A program made the translations under genes and the position numbers. Below, in pieces: positions 1 to 8,302 of a stretch of 64,000 nucleotides of DNA (positions are counted from its first letter, which is position 1; each line of letters starts with the position of its first letter). The DNA lies in the NCBI GenBank assembly GCA_040221175.1, contig JAVJVK010000001.1:434001-498000 (forward strand). Direction: 5' to 3'. The notes under the pieces were generated by a model, which saw nothing but the letters and a program-made list of their open reading frames with translations, was not told the origin of the DNA and made no database searches. The stretch comes from Phycisphaerales bacterium. GTDB taxonomy: Bacteria > Planctomycetota > Phycisphaerae > Phycisphaerales > UBA1924.

Positions 1-1012
1 CGCCCGTGCGAGGGTTGCGCCAGAAGGGGTCGATGAGTTTGCTGTGGCGGCGGACGGTAAAGGCGCCCACGGGCGTGCCGTCGTACTCGCCCAGCCCGAC
101 GGGGAAGGAGCGGACGAACACCCATTGATCCGTCTCGCCGGGAGGACCAACGTACACGTCCATGCGGAATGCGGTCTTACTCACTACTGCGTGGAACGGG
201 CCGCGGACGAGCTTGAGCTTCTGGCCCTTGTAGATGTTGTTCGGGTTGCTCATACGGTTGACGCGCTGGATGAGCAGGTACTCGGTGGCCACGCCTTCGC
301 GCTGGGCGATCTTGGCCAGCGAATCCCCGCCCTGCACCTCGTACACGGTCGAGAACGGGTCTCCGGGGTACACGCGGGGAGAGAAGATCAGGTCCTCGTT
401 GAGAGCCTGCATCTGCGACCGGATGGTCGCGCGGTCGCTCGCCGAGGCGCGCTCGCTCATGAGCGCTTGGTTGTAGAGCTCTCGCGCGGCGACGGGGTCG
501 TTGGCCTTCACCGCTTGCTCGGCTCGCTGCATCAGCGTGGCTACGGCGGCGCTGGGACTGACGACGGTCGAAGGGCCGGGCGTCACGGTCTCGGTCTGCG
601 TGGGCGTGGCCAATACGCCGCTGGCCTGCCGGGGCTCGGCCGGCTGGGTGGCGGGCGACTGTGTGGACGGCGTTGCCACGGAACGGCCCTGGGGCTGCTC
701 GATCTGCTCACGCTGCGGAGGCGGCGCGGCGCTCACGAGTCGGCTCTCGGCCTGTGCCGGCTCGGGGCGCGAGGTTGTCCTCGACGCCGTCGGCTCGGTC
801 GCGCCGCGGGCCAACTCGGCTCCAGCGATCGATTCGTCCGCCTGCGAGGCTTCGGGGCCGGGCTTGAAGGCCCAGACCAGCCCGCCGCCGATCGCAATGA
901 CCACGATGGCGGCGATCAACTTGCGTCCGCCGCCGCCCCCCCCGCGCCCACGACGCGAACGGCCACGCGTGGCTCCGCCGAATCCGATTCCGCCTTGCGA
1001 TGGCAGCGACAT
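1..1012 (-). CDS. LysM and L,D-transpeptidase (YkuD) domain protein, 3' end outside window
   Basis: This is probably a cell-wall enzyme that makes 3-3 peptidoglycan cross-links or attaches proteins. I translated 337 residues. They contain a basic/glycine-rich N-terminus, one membrane segment at about residues 32-48, a long Pro/Thr/Gln-rich linker, a LysM domain at about 222-270 (motif VQGGDSLAKIAQ, then NNIYKGQKLKLV) and the start of a YkuD domain (HAVVSKTAFRMDVYVG). The catalytic HG...SHGC(I/V)R region would lie beyond position 1, so activity cannot be judged. GGAGG lies six bases before the ATG at 1012. The gene opens a run of minus-strand genes. The topology suggests a membrane anchor with the enzyme domain outside the cytoplasmic membrane. 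Confidence 0.85.
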   Translation of the reverse strand, partial: MSLPSQGGIGFGGATRGRSRRGRGGGGGGRKLIAAIVVIAIGGGLVWAFKPGPEASQADESIAGAELARGATEPTASRTTSRPEPAQAESRLVSAAPPPQREQIEQPQGRSVATPSTQSPATQPAEPRQASGVLATPTQTETVTPGPSTVVSPSAAVATLMQRAEQAVKANDPVAARELYNQALMSERASASDRATIRSQMQALNEDLIFSPRVYPGDPFSTVYEVQGGDSLAKIAQREGVATEYLLIQRVNRMSNPNNIYKGQKLKLVRGPFHAVVSKTAFRMDVYVGPPGETDQWVFVRSFPVGLGEYDGTPVGAFTVRRHSKLIDPFWRNPRTG

Positions 1013-1077
1013 GCGACCTCCCTGCGTGCTGCGTGGGGGCTTCGTGCCCGCCACCGATCCGAACAGTTCGTTCCAGG

Positions 1078-1746
1078 TTATTGCGGCCCCCGGCGGGCCT
1101 CGGCTTCGAGCACCGCGGCGATCCGCGGGCCGTTGAACTCCAGCAGACGTCGCTCGGTGGCCAGGGCGTCCAGCCTGGCGTCGTGCGGCTCGGTTGGCAC
1201 CCGCGAGGCTAGTTGGGCCTCGAATCCGAACCCCAGCGACAGCCCCGTGCGGCGCTTGTCGGCCAGCAGCCGATCGTAGAACCCTGCGCCGCGTCCGAGG
1301 CGGAATCCGCGAAGATCAAAGGCCATGGCGGGCACGAGGATGACGTCGATCGTGTCCAGGGGCACGCCCGGCGCCGACGGGGCCGGTTCGGGCACACCAA
1401 GGTTTCCTTCGACGACGTCGGACATCGGGTCGGCGATCAAGGCCGGCGTGATGGTGCGGGTGTCCCACTCCACGCGGGGGCCGGCAACCTCGACGCCAGC
1501 CTCGAGCAAGCGCTCGATCAGGGCGCCCGTGCCGGCTTCGCCCGACATGGAGAGGTACACCATGACACGCGTTGCGCTGGCCATGGGAGCCCACGCCAGT
1601 ACGCGTTCGGCCAGAGCCTTTTCCTTCGTGCGCGCTTCGGCGGGCGCCATGCTCTCCATGGCGTGGCGCATCTTCTTCCGCAACGCGGATTTCTCGAGCG
1701 ACAACTCGTTGCCGGCGTCGGGCTTGCGTGTGGGCTCGTCGCGCAT
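1078..1746 (-). CDS. 5-formyltetrahydrofolate cyclo-ligase
   Basis: This enzyme converts 5-formyl-THF to 5,10-methenyl-THF using ATP, in cytosolic folate salvage. The family features are visible: an N-terminal Lys/Arg-rich helix (ALRKKMRHAM), the phosphate/substrate motif near MAFDLRGFRLGRGAGFYDRLLA, and a C-terminal TEPHDARLDALATERRLLEF segment. I chose the ATG at 1746 (MRDEPTRK), which gives 222 aa, close to the usual 180-210. The reading frame stays open further upstream, but that extension is not family-like. A structured non-coding element lies about 190 bp upstream. In many bacteria this gene follows 6S RNA, which makes that intergenic region worth attention. Confidence 0.9.
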   Translation of the reverse strand: MRDEPTRKPDAGNELSLEKSALRKKMRHAMESMAPAEARTKEKALAERVLAWAPMASATRVMVYLSMSGEAGTGALIERLLEAGVEVAGPRVEWDTRTITPALIADPMSDVVEGNLGVPEPAPSAPGVPLDTIDVILVPAMAFDLRGFRLGRGAGFYDRLLADKRRTGLSLGFGFEAQLASRVPTEPHDARLDALATERRLLEFNGPRIAAVLEAEARRGPQ

Positions 1747-1933
1747 GCGGTGGATCGTCGCAGAGGGATCAGAGTTGGACGCCGGGGCAATGGTGCTCAC
1801 ACCAAGCCTATCGGAACAGTACACGGGGTGACTGAAGCATCTCTTGGACGTGCCACGCAAAGTTCGCGACGGTCGCAAGCGACGCAAACCGCGTCGAGAC
1901 GACAGGAACCGACGCGTTATGCACGAGGTTGCT

Positions 1934-2035
1934 GGAGAGAGACCGCCAACGAAAGACCCCCGGCAGGCTCCTCCGCCCGTCGGGGGTCCATCCCATCCCG
2001 TCTTGGCCCGTGGGCCGCAGGGTGGCTCTCTCTCC
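1934..2035. ncRNA. candidate structured RNA upstream of the cyclo-ligase gene
   Basis: A 421-bp gap (1747-2167) holds a compact foldable element. Outer arms GGAGAGAGA (1934-1942) and TCTCTCTCC (2027-2035) pair perfectly. Inside, 1955-1988 forms a 14-bp stem with one mismatch and one G-T pair, closing a six-base loop that reads GGAGGA on the minus strand and TCCTCC on the plus strand. A further hairpin, CGCGTCG/CGACGCG, lies near 1890-1917. On the minus strand the internal hairpin is followed by TCTTTC. The position just upstream of the cyclo-ligase gene recalls 6S RNA, but at about 100 nt it is short for that family. On the plus strand the loop would resemble anti-Shine-Dalgarno sRNA loops. 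Strand and identity are not settled. Confidence 0.35.
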
Positions 2036-2167
2036 GCGGTTCAAACGGTAGCAGGCAAAATCCACGCAAATCGCGGTGGATTGCGTGAATTGGTCAAATA
2101 TTCACAACGATCGATGCCATGTGAAGCTGGGTAAGACCGGTGCCGGGGGCCCGACGTCAGCGGTCGG

Positions 2168-3850
2168 CTACCAGATGAACCGCAGCCGACCAAACCCCGG
2201 CACTGGAACGGGCCCGGCACGCTCGACGGCGGGAAAGTACACAAAGAATGCACGACCGAGCATGAGCTCGCTCGGAACGATGCCAGCGGGGGCGCCGAGT
2301 GGGGAAACCCATGGGCTCGGGGCCCCCAGCAGCCGGCTGTCCTGGCTGCTGGCCGAGTTGTCGCCGCACACGAAGAACTGGCCTTGATCCAGCACGGCGA
2401 GGTCGAGGGCGGGATGGCTGCCGCGGACGGGGAGTTGGCTGTCGCCGCGGGTGGTCTGATAATAGAGGTCGCGATCGAGCCCCAGCCGGTGGAGCTTCAC
2501 CGGGCCCACCAGCGCGATAGCCGGCCGAGCCGATCGGTAGGCCGACGGCGGAGGCACGATCGGCGCGCGGGCGTCGAGCGGCTGGTTCGTGGCCAGTTCG
2601 AAGCGTTCCATGGGCCCCCAGTCATAGGTGGCGTAGGCCACGCGCTTGCCGCCAACGAACAGCCACAGGGCCTGGTCGACGTGCCAGAACTCGACGTCGG
2701 TAACCTGGCCCGCCGGCAGTTGGCGGACTTGCGCTTCGTCGAGCAGTTCCCACGCAGAATCGTCGGCTTCCAGCGGCCGCATCTCGATGCGGGCGGTTCC
2801 ATCGACGAGCAAGGCCCGGAACGCGTGCTCGCGCGCGTCGATGCGGATCGCAAGGCGTTCAAGGCTCTGGTCGACCGGCTCGACGCCCATGCGGATTCGT
2901 ATATCGCCCACGCCGAAGGTGGGGGGCACCAGCGGTCGCAGGGTGTCGCCCGCGCGGCGGTATCGCTCGTTATACGGGTAGTAATCGACGATGGGCCAGG
3001 CCTCGGTGTTCCACTCCAGGCGGGTCGTACCAGGCAGGGTGTGCTCGGGCGTGGGGGTATCCAGGCCTTCCCAGCCCGGCAGGGCCCGTCCCTCGGGCGA
3101 GACGGGCACCCACGGCGGGTTGTACCAGTCGTATCCGTCGCGGATGGGCGCCACCGGTGCGCGGGCGGTGTCGTGCACGGTCATCCACACGGCGCGCTGG
3201 GCGTGCTCGGGCTTGCGGGCGATGGACCAGCCGTCCATGGCCCACGTGCCCCCGGGCTGGTCGAGGTCTTCGTCGCCGGGGGCGACCAGCACGCCGTTGC
3301 GCTCGGGCAACGGCCGGGTGAAGACGTCGCCGTCGACGATGGCCAGCTGCTCGCCGGGCAGGCCGGTTAATCGCTTGATGTAGTTGACCGTGGGCTCGGT
3401 GGGGTTCTTGAAGACCACCACGTCGAAGCGTTTGGGCTCGAACAGCAGGGGCAGGTACTTCAGCACCAGGATGCGATCGCCGGCACGGAGTCGCTCGACC
3501 TCCGTGTCGATCTGGTAGGCCTGGCTTCGCGCGGCACTGACGCCCTGATCGACCAGCGCGGGCGGGTTGCTGGCGGTCATCGGGTCGTGCACGGTGTAGC
3601 GGCTGACGGCCTGGTTGCCGTCGGTCCAGGGCCCGACCTGCCATCGGGCGCCGGTCTGATCGCTCACGATCTCGACGTGCTGGCCCAGAAGGGTGGGGGC
3701 CATCGACCCCGTGGGGATCACGAAGGCCTCGATGACGAAGGCGCGGAAGATGAACGCCATCGCGAAGGCGATGATGATGCTGCTGAAGGTCTCGCGGATG
3801 GAGAACTTGCCGGTTTCCTTGTCGGCGGGCCTGGCCCGGGTGTCTGCCAT
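2168..3850 (-). CDS. lepB: signal peptidase I, long form with large insertion
   Basis: This membrane serine protease cleaves signal peptides from exported proteins. At 560 aa it is roughly twice the usual length. A membrane segment covers about residues 22-42. The catalytic Ser is in PTGSMAPTLLG (S49), the catalytic Lys in NYIKRLTGLPGE (K159), and the C-terminal box CGDNSASSQDSR is at about 495-506. Between K159 and that box lie roughly 330 residues, including a beta-rich stretch (GVGDIRIRMG... TDVEFWHVDQALWLFVGGKRV) that looks like a jelly-roll or ConA-type domain. The many exported GC-dockerin proteins in this window are likely substrates. The catalytic residues are all present, so I expect an active enzyme. 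Confidence 0.92.
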   Translation of the reverse strand: MADTRARPADKETGKFSIRETFSSIIIAFAMAFIFRAFVIEAFVIPTGSMAPTLLGQHVEIVSDQTGARWQVGPWTDGNQAVSRYTVHDPMTASNPPALVDQGVSAARSQAYQIDTEVERLRAGDRILVLKYLPLLFEPKRFDVVVFKNPTEPTVNYIKRLTGLPGEQLAIVDGDVFTRPLPERNGVLVAPGDEDLDQPGGTWAMDGWSIARKPEHAQRAVWMTVHDTARAPVAPIRDGYDWYNPPWVPVSPEGRALPGWEGLDTPTPEHTLPGTTRLEWNTEAWPIVDYYPYNERYRRAGDTLRPLVPPTFGVGDIRIRMGVEPVDQSLERLAIRIDAREHAFRALLVDGTARIEMRPLEADDSAWELLDEAQVRQLPAGQVTDVEFWHVDQALWLFVGGKRVAYATYDWGPMERFELATNQPLDARAPIVPPPSAYRSARPAIALVGPVKLHRLGLDRDLYYQTTRGDSQLPVRGSHPALDLAVLDQGQFFVCGDNSASSQDSRLLGAPSPWVSPLGAPAGIVPSELMLGRAFFVYFPAVERAGPVPVPGFGRLRFIW

Positions 3851-3883
3851 GGCCGGAGGGTAGGTGGAACGCCCGCCCGGGGC

Positions 3884-5215
3884 TCAGTCGTCTGTGGAAG
3901 GGCCCGATCGTCCAGCGGGGCCACCCTCGCCGCCGCCGGGCTTCTTTCGCTGGCGCTTGCGTCGCTTCTTCTTACGCGGGGCGCCGTCCGCTTGCGGCGC
4001 TTCGGGCGAATCGCTCCGTGGCGGCGCGGCTTCCGGCGAGCCGGTGGGCTTCTTCTTGCGACGTCGCTTCTTTTTCTTCCGCACGGGAGCGTCGGTGTCG
4101 GCCCGGTCTGTGGCGTCGGGCGAGCGGGCGGGCCGCTGCTGTGCGGCGGCCCGGGCGGCGGGATCGGGCGCCTCGCTCGGGTCGATCAGTTCCTCAAGCG
4201 GGACGGCGATCTCACGGCCGTCGAATTCGAGCTTCACGAGCACGAGCTGGGTCAGGATCTGCGTATCCATGACCAGCCCCACGCCCTCGGTGGTGCCCAC
4301 GCGGGTCTTGCGATGCGGCAGACGGGCGGCAAGTTCTCGATAGCTCTCGTCCTCATAGCGCAGGCAGCACATGAGCCGGCCGCAGCGGCCGGAGATCTTG
4401 AGCGGGTCGAGCGTGGCCTTCTGCTGCTTGGCGGCGCGCATCGGCACGGGCTTCAAGACCTTCAGGAAGTTCTTGCAGCAGCAGTGCTGGCCGCATCGCT
4501 CGTAGTCGGCGGTCAGGCGCGCCTCGTCGCGGGCGCCGACGGGGCGGACCTCGACGCGGGCGCCGTCTGGGGCTTCCTTCTGGAGCGCGTCGCGCAGGTC
4601 GCCGGCCTGCAGGCGCGGGTCCCGGCCGCGATGGTTGTGGTTGCCGCCCTTCTGCTGGCCGGGCGGGCCCTCGCCTGCTTCGGCCAGGTAGTAGTACGTC
4701 AGCGTCTCGCCTCCCAGGATGCCCTCGGCCTGGACGATGCGGATGCCCACGCCGATCTCGTCGGCCACGGTGCGCGCGCGGAGCTTGAGCTCGTGGGCCG
4801 ATTGCTCGAGTTTGGCCTGGGCGTCCATGTCCTCACGCGTGGCGACGCGGAGGATGCGGCCCTTGTCGTAGAAGGGGTAGTCGCGACCGCCCGAGTGCTC
4901 GATGTACTCGAGCATTTCCTTGCGGCTGATGCTCTTGCCGCAGCCGCTGTTGGGGCAGGTGCTGGTGAGCATCTCGCCCATCTCGGTGCCGCGGAAGGTG
5001 CGCGCCACGAGCTTGCTGCCGCAGCCGGGCGTGACGTCGAGCGTGTAGCGGAACTCGCCGATGAGCTTCATGGCCCCGAAGCGGCAGACGACCGTCTTGG
5101 GCGGCGTGAGCTTTTCACGCGCCAGGCGGTCCTGCTCGTCGGTGTACTCGGCGAGGTCCTTCTCGAATTGTGGAAGCGGCACGATGGGCATCGGGAGACG
5201 GTCGCTCCATGTCAC
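3884..5215 (-). CDS. PSP1/RicT-family regulatory iron-sulfur protein
   Basis: This belongs to the PSP1 C-terminal family typified by B. subtilis RicT (YaaT), a subunit of an Fe-S complex that affects RNase Y and mRNA turnover. The Cys-rich signature is intact: CGQHCCCKNFLK (C241, C245-247) and ISGRCGRLMCCLRYE (C278, C283, C284). An extra N-terminal pair of Cys motifs (TCPNSGCGKS) occurs at about 87-94. The C-terminus is an unusual basic tail with several KKKKRRRKKK-type clusters, suggesting nucleic-acid contact. The GTG at 5215 is the longest start; AGGAGG lies somewhat far upstream (about 18 bases), and an in-frame ATG at 5191 is an alternative. It sits just upstream of lepB. Confidence 0.82.
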   Translation of the reverse strand: MTWSDRLPMPIVPLPQFEKDLAEYTDEQDRLAREKLTPPKTVVCRFGAMKLIGEFRYTLDVTPGCGSKLVARTFRGTEMGEMLTSTCPNSGCGKSISRKEMLEYIEHSGGRDYPFYDKGRILRVATREDMDAQAKLEQSAHELKLRARTVADEIGVGIRIVQAEGILGGETLTYYYLAEAGEGPPGQQKGGNHNHRGRDPRLQAGDLRDALQKEAPDGARVEVRPVGARDEARLTADYERCGQHCCCKNFLKVLKPVPMRAAKQQKATLDPLKISGRCGRLMCCLRYEDESYRELAARLPHRKTRVGTTEGVGLVMDTQILTQLVLVKLEFDGREIAVPLEELIDPSEAPDPAARAAAQQRPARSPDATDRADTDAPVRKKKKRRRKKKPTGSPEAAPPRSDSPEAPQADGAPRKKKRRKRQRKKPGGGEGGPAGRSGPSTDD

Positions 5216-5270
5216 GCGAGCGCGGGCGTGCGGCCTCCTGAGAGAAGAAGCCGCGAAGGAGCGTTGAAGA

Positions 5271-5630
5271 CTACCTGCCCCCGCCGCCGGCCGCGGCTCG
5301 GGCCTGGGTGAATACCTGGGCGAGGTCCTCGCTGCGCTGGAAGACCAGCGAGCGGCCGTTCTCGACGCGATAGACCATGAGCCGTTCGGCGCGCTGGTCG
5401 AGCACGTAGAGCAGTTCTTCGCTCGAACTCTGGCCCTGGGTGGTCATGGCCGCGTATCCGCCGCCAACGACGGCCATCTCGGCCAGCGCCGCGGCGGGCG
5501 ACACGGGCGAAGACTGTCCGGCGCGGCCCGCCTGGAGCAGCACGAGGGCCGCCAGCACGAGCGCGCTGGCGAGCAGCGGGAAGACGCCCGGGCGCGAGGC
5601 CGCAGCATCGGTGTTGGTGCGCGTGTTCAT
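5271..5630 (-). CDS. small membrane-anchored protein of unknown function (119 aa)
   Basis: I do not recognise a family. The protein has a short polar N-terminus (MNTRTNTDAAASRPG), one hydrophobic segment (FPLLASALVLAALVLLQAG, about residues 16-34), an Ala/Ser-rich stretch, and a small domain with SEELLYVLDQRAERLMVYRV, which looks like a beta-propeller-blade or sensor-like strand pair. It ends in a glycine-rich tail. The ATG at 5630 overlaps the stop of the preceding gene as ATGA, so the two are translationally coupled. The domain is probably outside the membrane. It lies upstream of the RicT-like gene in the same direction. Confidence 0.7.
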   Translation of the reverse strand: MNTRTNTDAAASRPGVFPLLASALVLAALVLLQAGRAGQSSPVSPAAALAEMAVVGGGYAAMTTQGQSSSEELLYVLDQRAERLMVYRVENGRSLVFQRSEDLAQVFTQARAAAGGGGR

Positions 5631-5965
5631 CGGCGACCTCCTTGCTGCGTGCCGGCCTGCGCGTCCTCGCGCAGGTTGCGGAAGCCGATGCCCTCGAACG
5701 CCTGGCGCGACTGGTCCCACTTGAGCGTGACCATTTCCTGGTTGGACGTGTCGATGACGTGCACGCCGCTGCTGGGCGAGCCGGTCATCTGGCCGCCCAG
5801 CAGCAGGTACTCGCCGCGCGGGCGCTGGGCCTGCTGGGCGGTTGCGGCGGGGGCGAGCGTTACGACGCCCAGGGCCAGCAGGAGGCCGGCGTTGACGGCA
5901 AGCAGCGCGACGCGCGGGTCGGCAAGCCGGGCCGGGCGCAACGGACGGGTGCGGGTGGATTGCAT
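5627..5965 (-). CDS. small exported protein of unknown function (112 aa)
   Basis: The protein has a long signal sequence (residues about 19-43, ending APAATAQQA) followed by a domain with RGEYLLLGGQMTGSPSSGVHVIDTSNQEMVTLKWD. This again suggests one or two beta strands, similar in style to its downstream neighbour (a value paired with YVLD/VIDT). The stop overlaps the next ATG by four bases. The likely role is in the periplasm or at the membrane, together with the 119-aa partner. No function can be assigned from sequence. Confidence 0.7.
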   Translation of the reverse strand: MQSTRTRPLRPARLADPRVALLAVNAGLLLALGVVTLAPAATAQQAQRPRGEYLLLGGQMTGSPSSGVHVIDTSNQEMVTLKWDQSRQAFEGIGFRNLREDAQAGTQQGGRR

Positions 5966-5990
5966 GGGAACTCCCTGGTGCGGGGTTGGT

Positions 5991-6257
5991 TCAGTCCTGG
6001 TGGCCGCGCTTGGCGGGGATCACCGTGGCCGCCACGATGCCGATGACCACGACGCCGGCGACCAGGAAGTTGGTGATGACCGGGGGCTTGGCCGGCTGGG
6101 TCGGGCGCGGCGGCCGCAGGGCCTCGCCCTGGGTCTGGCTGGCGGCCTGGGCGCTCGCCGCCTGGGGAACGGCCAGCGTGAGCGAACCGGCGAGCACGGC
6201 GGCGGCCAGGCCCGTGCGGAGCTGGTTGCGAAGAAGGTTGGCATGCGGTCGGGTCAT
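5991..6257 (-). CDS. small double-hydrophobic protein of unknown function (88 aa)
   Basis: The protein starts with a signal-like segment (LRTGLAAAVLAGSLTLAVPQAASAQAA), has a Pro-rich linker and ends with a membrane helix (ITNFLVAGVVVIGIVAATVIPAKRGHQD) with a basic end. The likely mature form is a tiny protein held by a C-terminal helix. It is the first gene of a three-gene minus-strand set (6257 to 5271) whose members are all small and exported, so they may form one envelope complex. The ATG at 6257 was chosen because GGGAG lies just upstream and residues before it are not protein-like. Confidence 0.65.
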   Translation of the reverse strand: MTRPHANLLRNQLRTGLAAAVLAGSLTLAVPQAASAQAASQTQGEALRPPRPTQPAKPPVITNFLVAGVVVIGIVAATVIPAKRGHQD

Positions 6258-6393
6258 CGGGCGGGCTCCCTGGTGGGTGTCCTCGTGGTCGGCCTGGTGG
6301 GTGTCCAAGGGGCAGTACCGCGGCACGGCCCGGATCGTTGCAGAGTGTACGGGGCCCGGGCGGCCGGGGATGCCTCTGAAGGTATCATCTGCG

Positions 6394-6852
6394 ATGCGCA
6401 CCGTGTCCCGCTCCCGCCGCGTCCTGTTCACCCCTCTGGCCCTTGCGGCGCTGCTTCTCCTGGGCGGGCTCACCGGCTGCACGGGTCCGGGTTCGACCGG
6501 CCACGCGGGTCAGCAGCGGCCGGTCACGGCCGGCGTTGCGCCCGAGTCCCTGGTCGGCCGGTGGCGCATCGACCTGCGCCCCACGCCCGATGCCGAGCCC
6601 TACGAGCAGGAACTCGTGGTCGATTCGGTGGCGGGGGGCCGCTTTACCGGCACGTTCTACGGCTCGCCGGTGCGCGAGGCCAGGCTCAACGGCGACTGGG
6701 GCGCGCTGCGGTTCTCGTTCGTGACCGAGGACGGCTCGGGCCCGTACCTGCACGCGGGCGTGCTGCGCGATGGCCGGCTCGAGGGCATGTCCAACGCCAC
6801 CGGCCGCGACTTCCTCATGGTCTGGCGCGGCCGCCGAGCGGGCGGGCCCTAA
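6394..6852 (+). CDS. lipoprotein with small beta-barrel-like domain (152 aa)
   Basis: An N-terminal signal with lipobox LTGC (Cys at about residue 28) marks a lipoprotein. The mature part (LVGRWRIDL... GGRFTGTFYGSPVREARLNGDWGALRFSFV... GMSNATGRDFLMVWRG) has the alternating strand pattern of small lipocalin-like or META-like domains that begin with G.W. I cannot assign a ligand. Its stop codon TAA (6850-6852) overlaps the stop codon TAG of the convergent cupin gene (plus-strand bases 6849-6851), so the two genes end inside each other. Confidence 0.75.
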   Translation: MRTVSRSRRVLFTPLALAALLLLGGLTGCTGPGSTGHAGQQRPVTAGVAPESLVGRWRIDLRPTPDAEPYEQELVVDSVAGGRFTGTFYGSPVREARLNGDWGALRFSFVTEDGSGPYLHAGVLRDGRLEGMSNATGRDFLMVWRGRRAGGP

Positions 6853-7304
6853 GCCACGCTCATGCCGTGGCGTTCGATGAGGCTCACCAGGCGCACCGGG
6901 TCGATGTTCGCCCCGCCGGGGAAGGCCGCGTCGCACGCCTCGAAGAAGCGCTCCAGCCCGCCGGGAGCGGTGTGGACCAGGGCGGTCACCGGTCGATCCG
7001 TGCGGTTGGCGAAGCCGTGGATGACGCGGCGCGGGCCGTGGGCGGCCTGGCCGGGGCCGACCGTGACGGGGATCGAGCCCACGGTGATCTCCAGTTCGCC
7101 CTCGAGCACGAAGAAGGTCTCGTCCTCGAACCAGTGCACGTGGGGCGGGTTGGTGAACCCCGGCGGCACGGTGATGCGGAACGAGCTGCACGCCCCCTGG
7201 GTCTCTTGGGCGCTCAGGAGAATCTCGGTGGCAACGCCCATGACGTTCAGGGCGCGCCTGGACGACCCGTTGGTGGAATCGGCGGACGCTTCGGCGGTGA
7301 CCAT
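6849..7304 (-). CDS. cupin-domain protein (quercetin dioxygenase-like)
   Basis: This 151-aa single-domain cupin has cupin motif 1 as PPHVHWFEDETFFVLEGELEITVG (metal-binding His, His, Glu) and motif 2 as HGPRRVIHGFANRTDRPV (His). The pattern is that of small dioxygenase-like or sugar-binding cupins, whose substrates vary widely. The ATG at 7304 was chosen because upstream residues look non-coding. Its end overlaps the convergent lipoprotein gene. No pathway is implied by the neighbours. Confidence 0.8.
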   Translation of the reverse strand: MVTAEASADSTNGSSRRALNVMGVATEILLSAQETQGACSSFRITVPPGFTNPPHVHWFEDETFFVLEGELEITVGSIPVTVGPGQAAHGPRRVIHGFANRTDRPVTALVHTAPGGLERFFEACDAAFPGGANIDPVRLVSLIERHGMSVA

Positions 7305-7416
7305 GGCGCGACGGCCTCCATGCCGGCCCGGGTCGGTCGCCGGCGGCCGGAACCCCCCGGCGCGCGGGTCCCTCCCGTCGGCGCAGCATGGATGATGCGC
7401 CGGCCGCACCGCGCCG

Positions 7417-8217
7417 TCAACTCCCCCCGATCAGGTCCCCCAGCCCGCCCAGCACGCTGCCCTCGCCCTTGCGGCTGCCGCCCTGCGATGGCGCGGCGGC
7501 GATGACGCGGTCGGCCAGGCGGCTGAAGGGCAGGGTCTGCAGCCACACCGTGCCCGGCCCGGTGAGGCTGGCGTAGAAGAGCCCCTCGCCGCCGAAGATC
7601 TTGTTGCGGATGCCCTTGACGAACTCGATGGTGTAGTCGACGCTGCTGTCCAGCGCCACCAGGCAGCCCGTGTCGACGCGGAGCTTCTCGCCGGGCGCGA
7701 GCTCTTTGACCAGCGTGGTGCCGCCGGCGTGCAGGAAGCACTGGCCGCGGCCGGTGTCGCTGGAGAGCTTCTGCATGATGAAGCCCTCGCCACCGAAGAA
7801 GCCCACGCCGATGCGCCGCTGGAAGGCGATGTCGACGTTGATGCCTCGGGCGGCGCACAGGAAGGCGTCCTTCTGGCAGATGAGCCTTCCCCCGTGGTCG
7901 CCCAGCTCGATGGGCACGACGTGGCCGGGATACGGCGCGGCGAACGCGCAGTCGCGCCGCTGGCTGCCGTGGTTATGGAAGTAGGTAATGAAGAAGCTCT
8001 CGCCCGTGACGGTGCGCTTGCCGGCCTCGAAGAGCTTGCCCAGCAGCCCGCCGCCTTCCTTCATCGAGAGCTGGGTGGCCATCTCGATGTCGGGCTCGAG
8101 GTACATCATCGCCCCGGCCTCGGCGACCATGGCCTCGCCGGGGTCGAGGGTGACGATGACGGCCTGCATGTCGTCGCCGATGATGGTGTAGTCGATGATG
8201 TCCGGGTCTGTTGGCAT
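7417..8217 (-). CDS. TIGR00266/AIM24 family protein
   Basis: This belongs to the AIM24 family (266 aa), found across bacteria and in yeast mitochondria, with unclear biochemical function. Typical features: a start DYTIIGDDMQAVIVTLDPGE, then AEAGAMMYLEPDIEM, GESFFITYFHN, a glycine-rich FGGEGFIMQKL segment and a second FGGEGLFYASLTGPGTVWLQTLP. These are two similar beta-helix/jelly-roll halves. AGGAGG sits seven bases before the ATG at 8217, settling the start. The last about 25 residues are Gly/Ser-rich. Family members have been proposed to act at membranes. Confidence 0.9.
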   Translation of the reverse strand: MPTDPDIIDYTIIGDDMQAVIVTLDPGEAMVAEAGAMMYLEPDIEMATQLSMKEGGGLLGKLFEAGKRTVTGESFFITYFHNHGSQRRDCAFAAPYPGHVVPIELGDHGGRLICQKDAFLCAARGINVDIAFQRRIGVGFFGGEGFIMQKLSSDTGRGQCFLHAGGTTLVKELAPGEKLRVDTGCLVALDSSVDYTIEFVKGIRNKIFGGEGLFYASLTGPGTVWLQTLPFSRLADRVIAAAPSQGGSRKGEGSVLGGLGDLIGGS

Positions 8218-8302
8218 GGGGTCCTCCTGCGGGCGTTGTTGGGAGGGTACACGGGTGGTTTTCGGGAGGCACGGCAGGCCGGAGCGTCGATGCCAACGAC
8301 AA

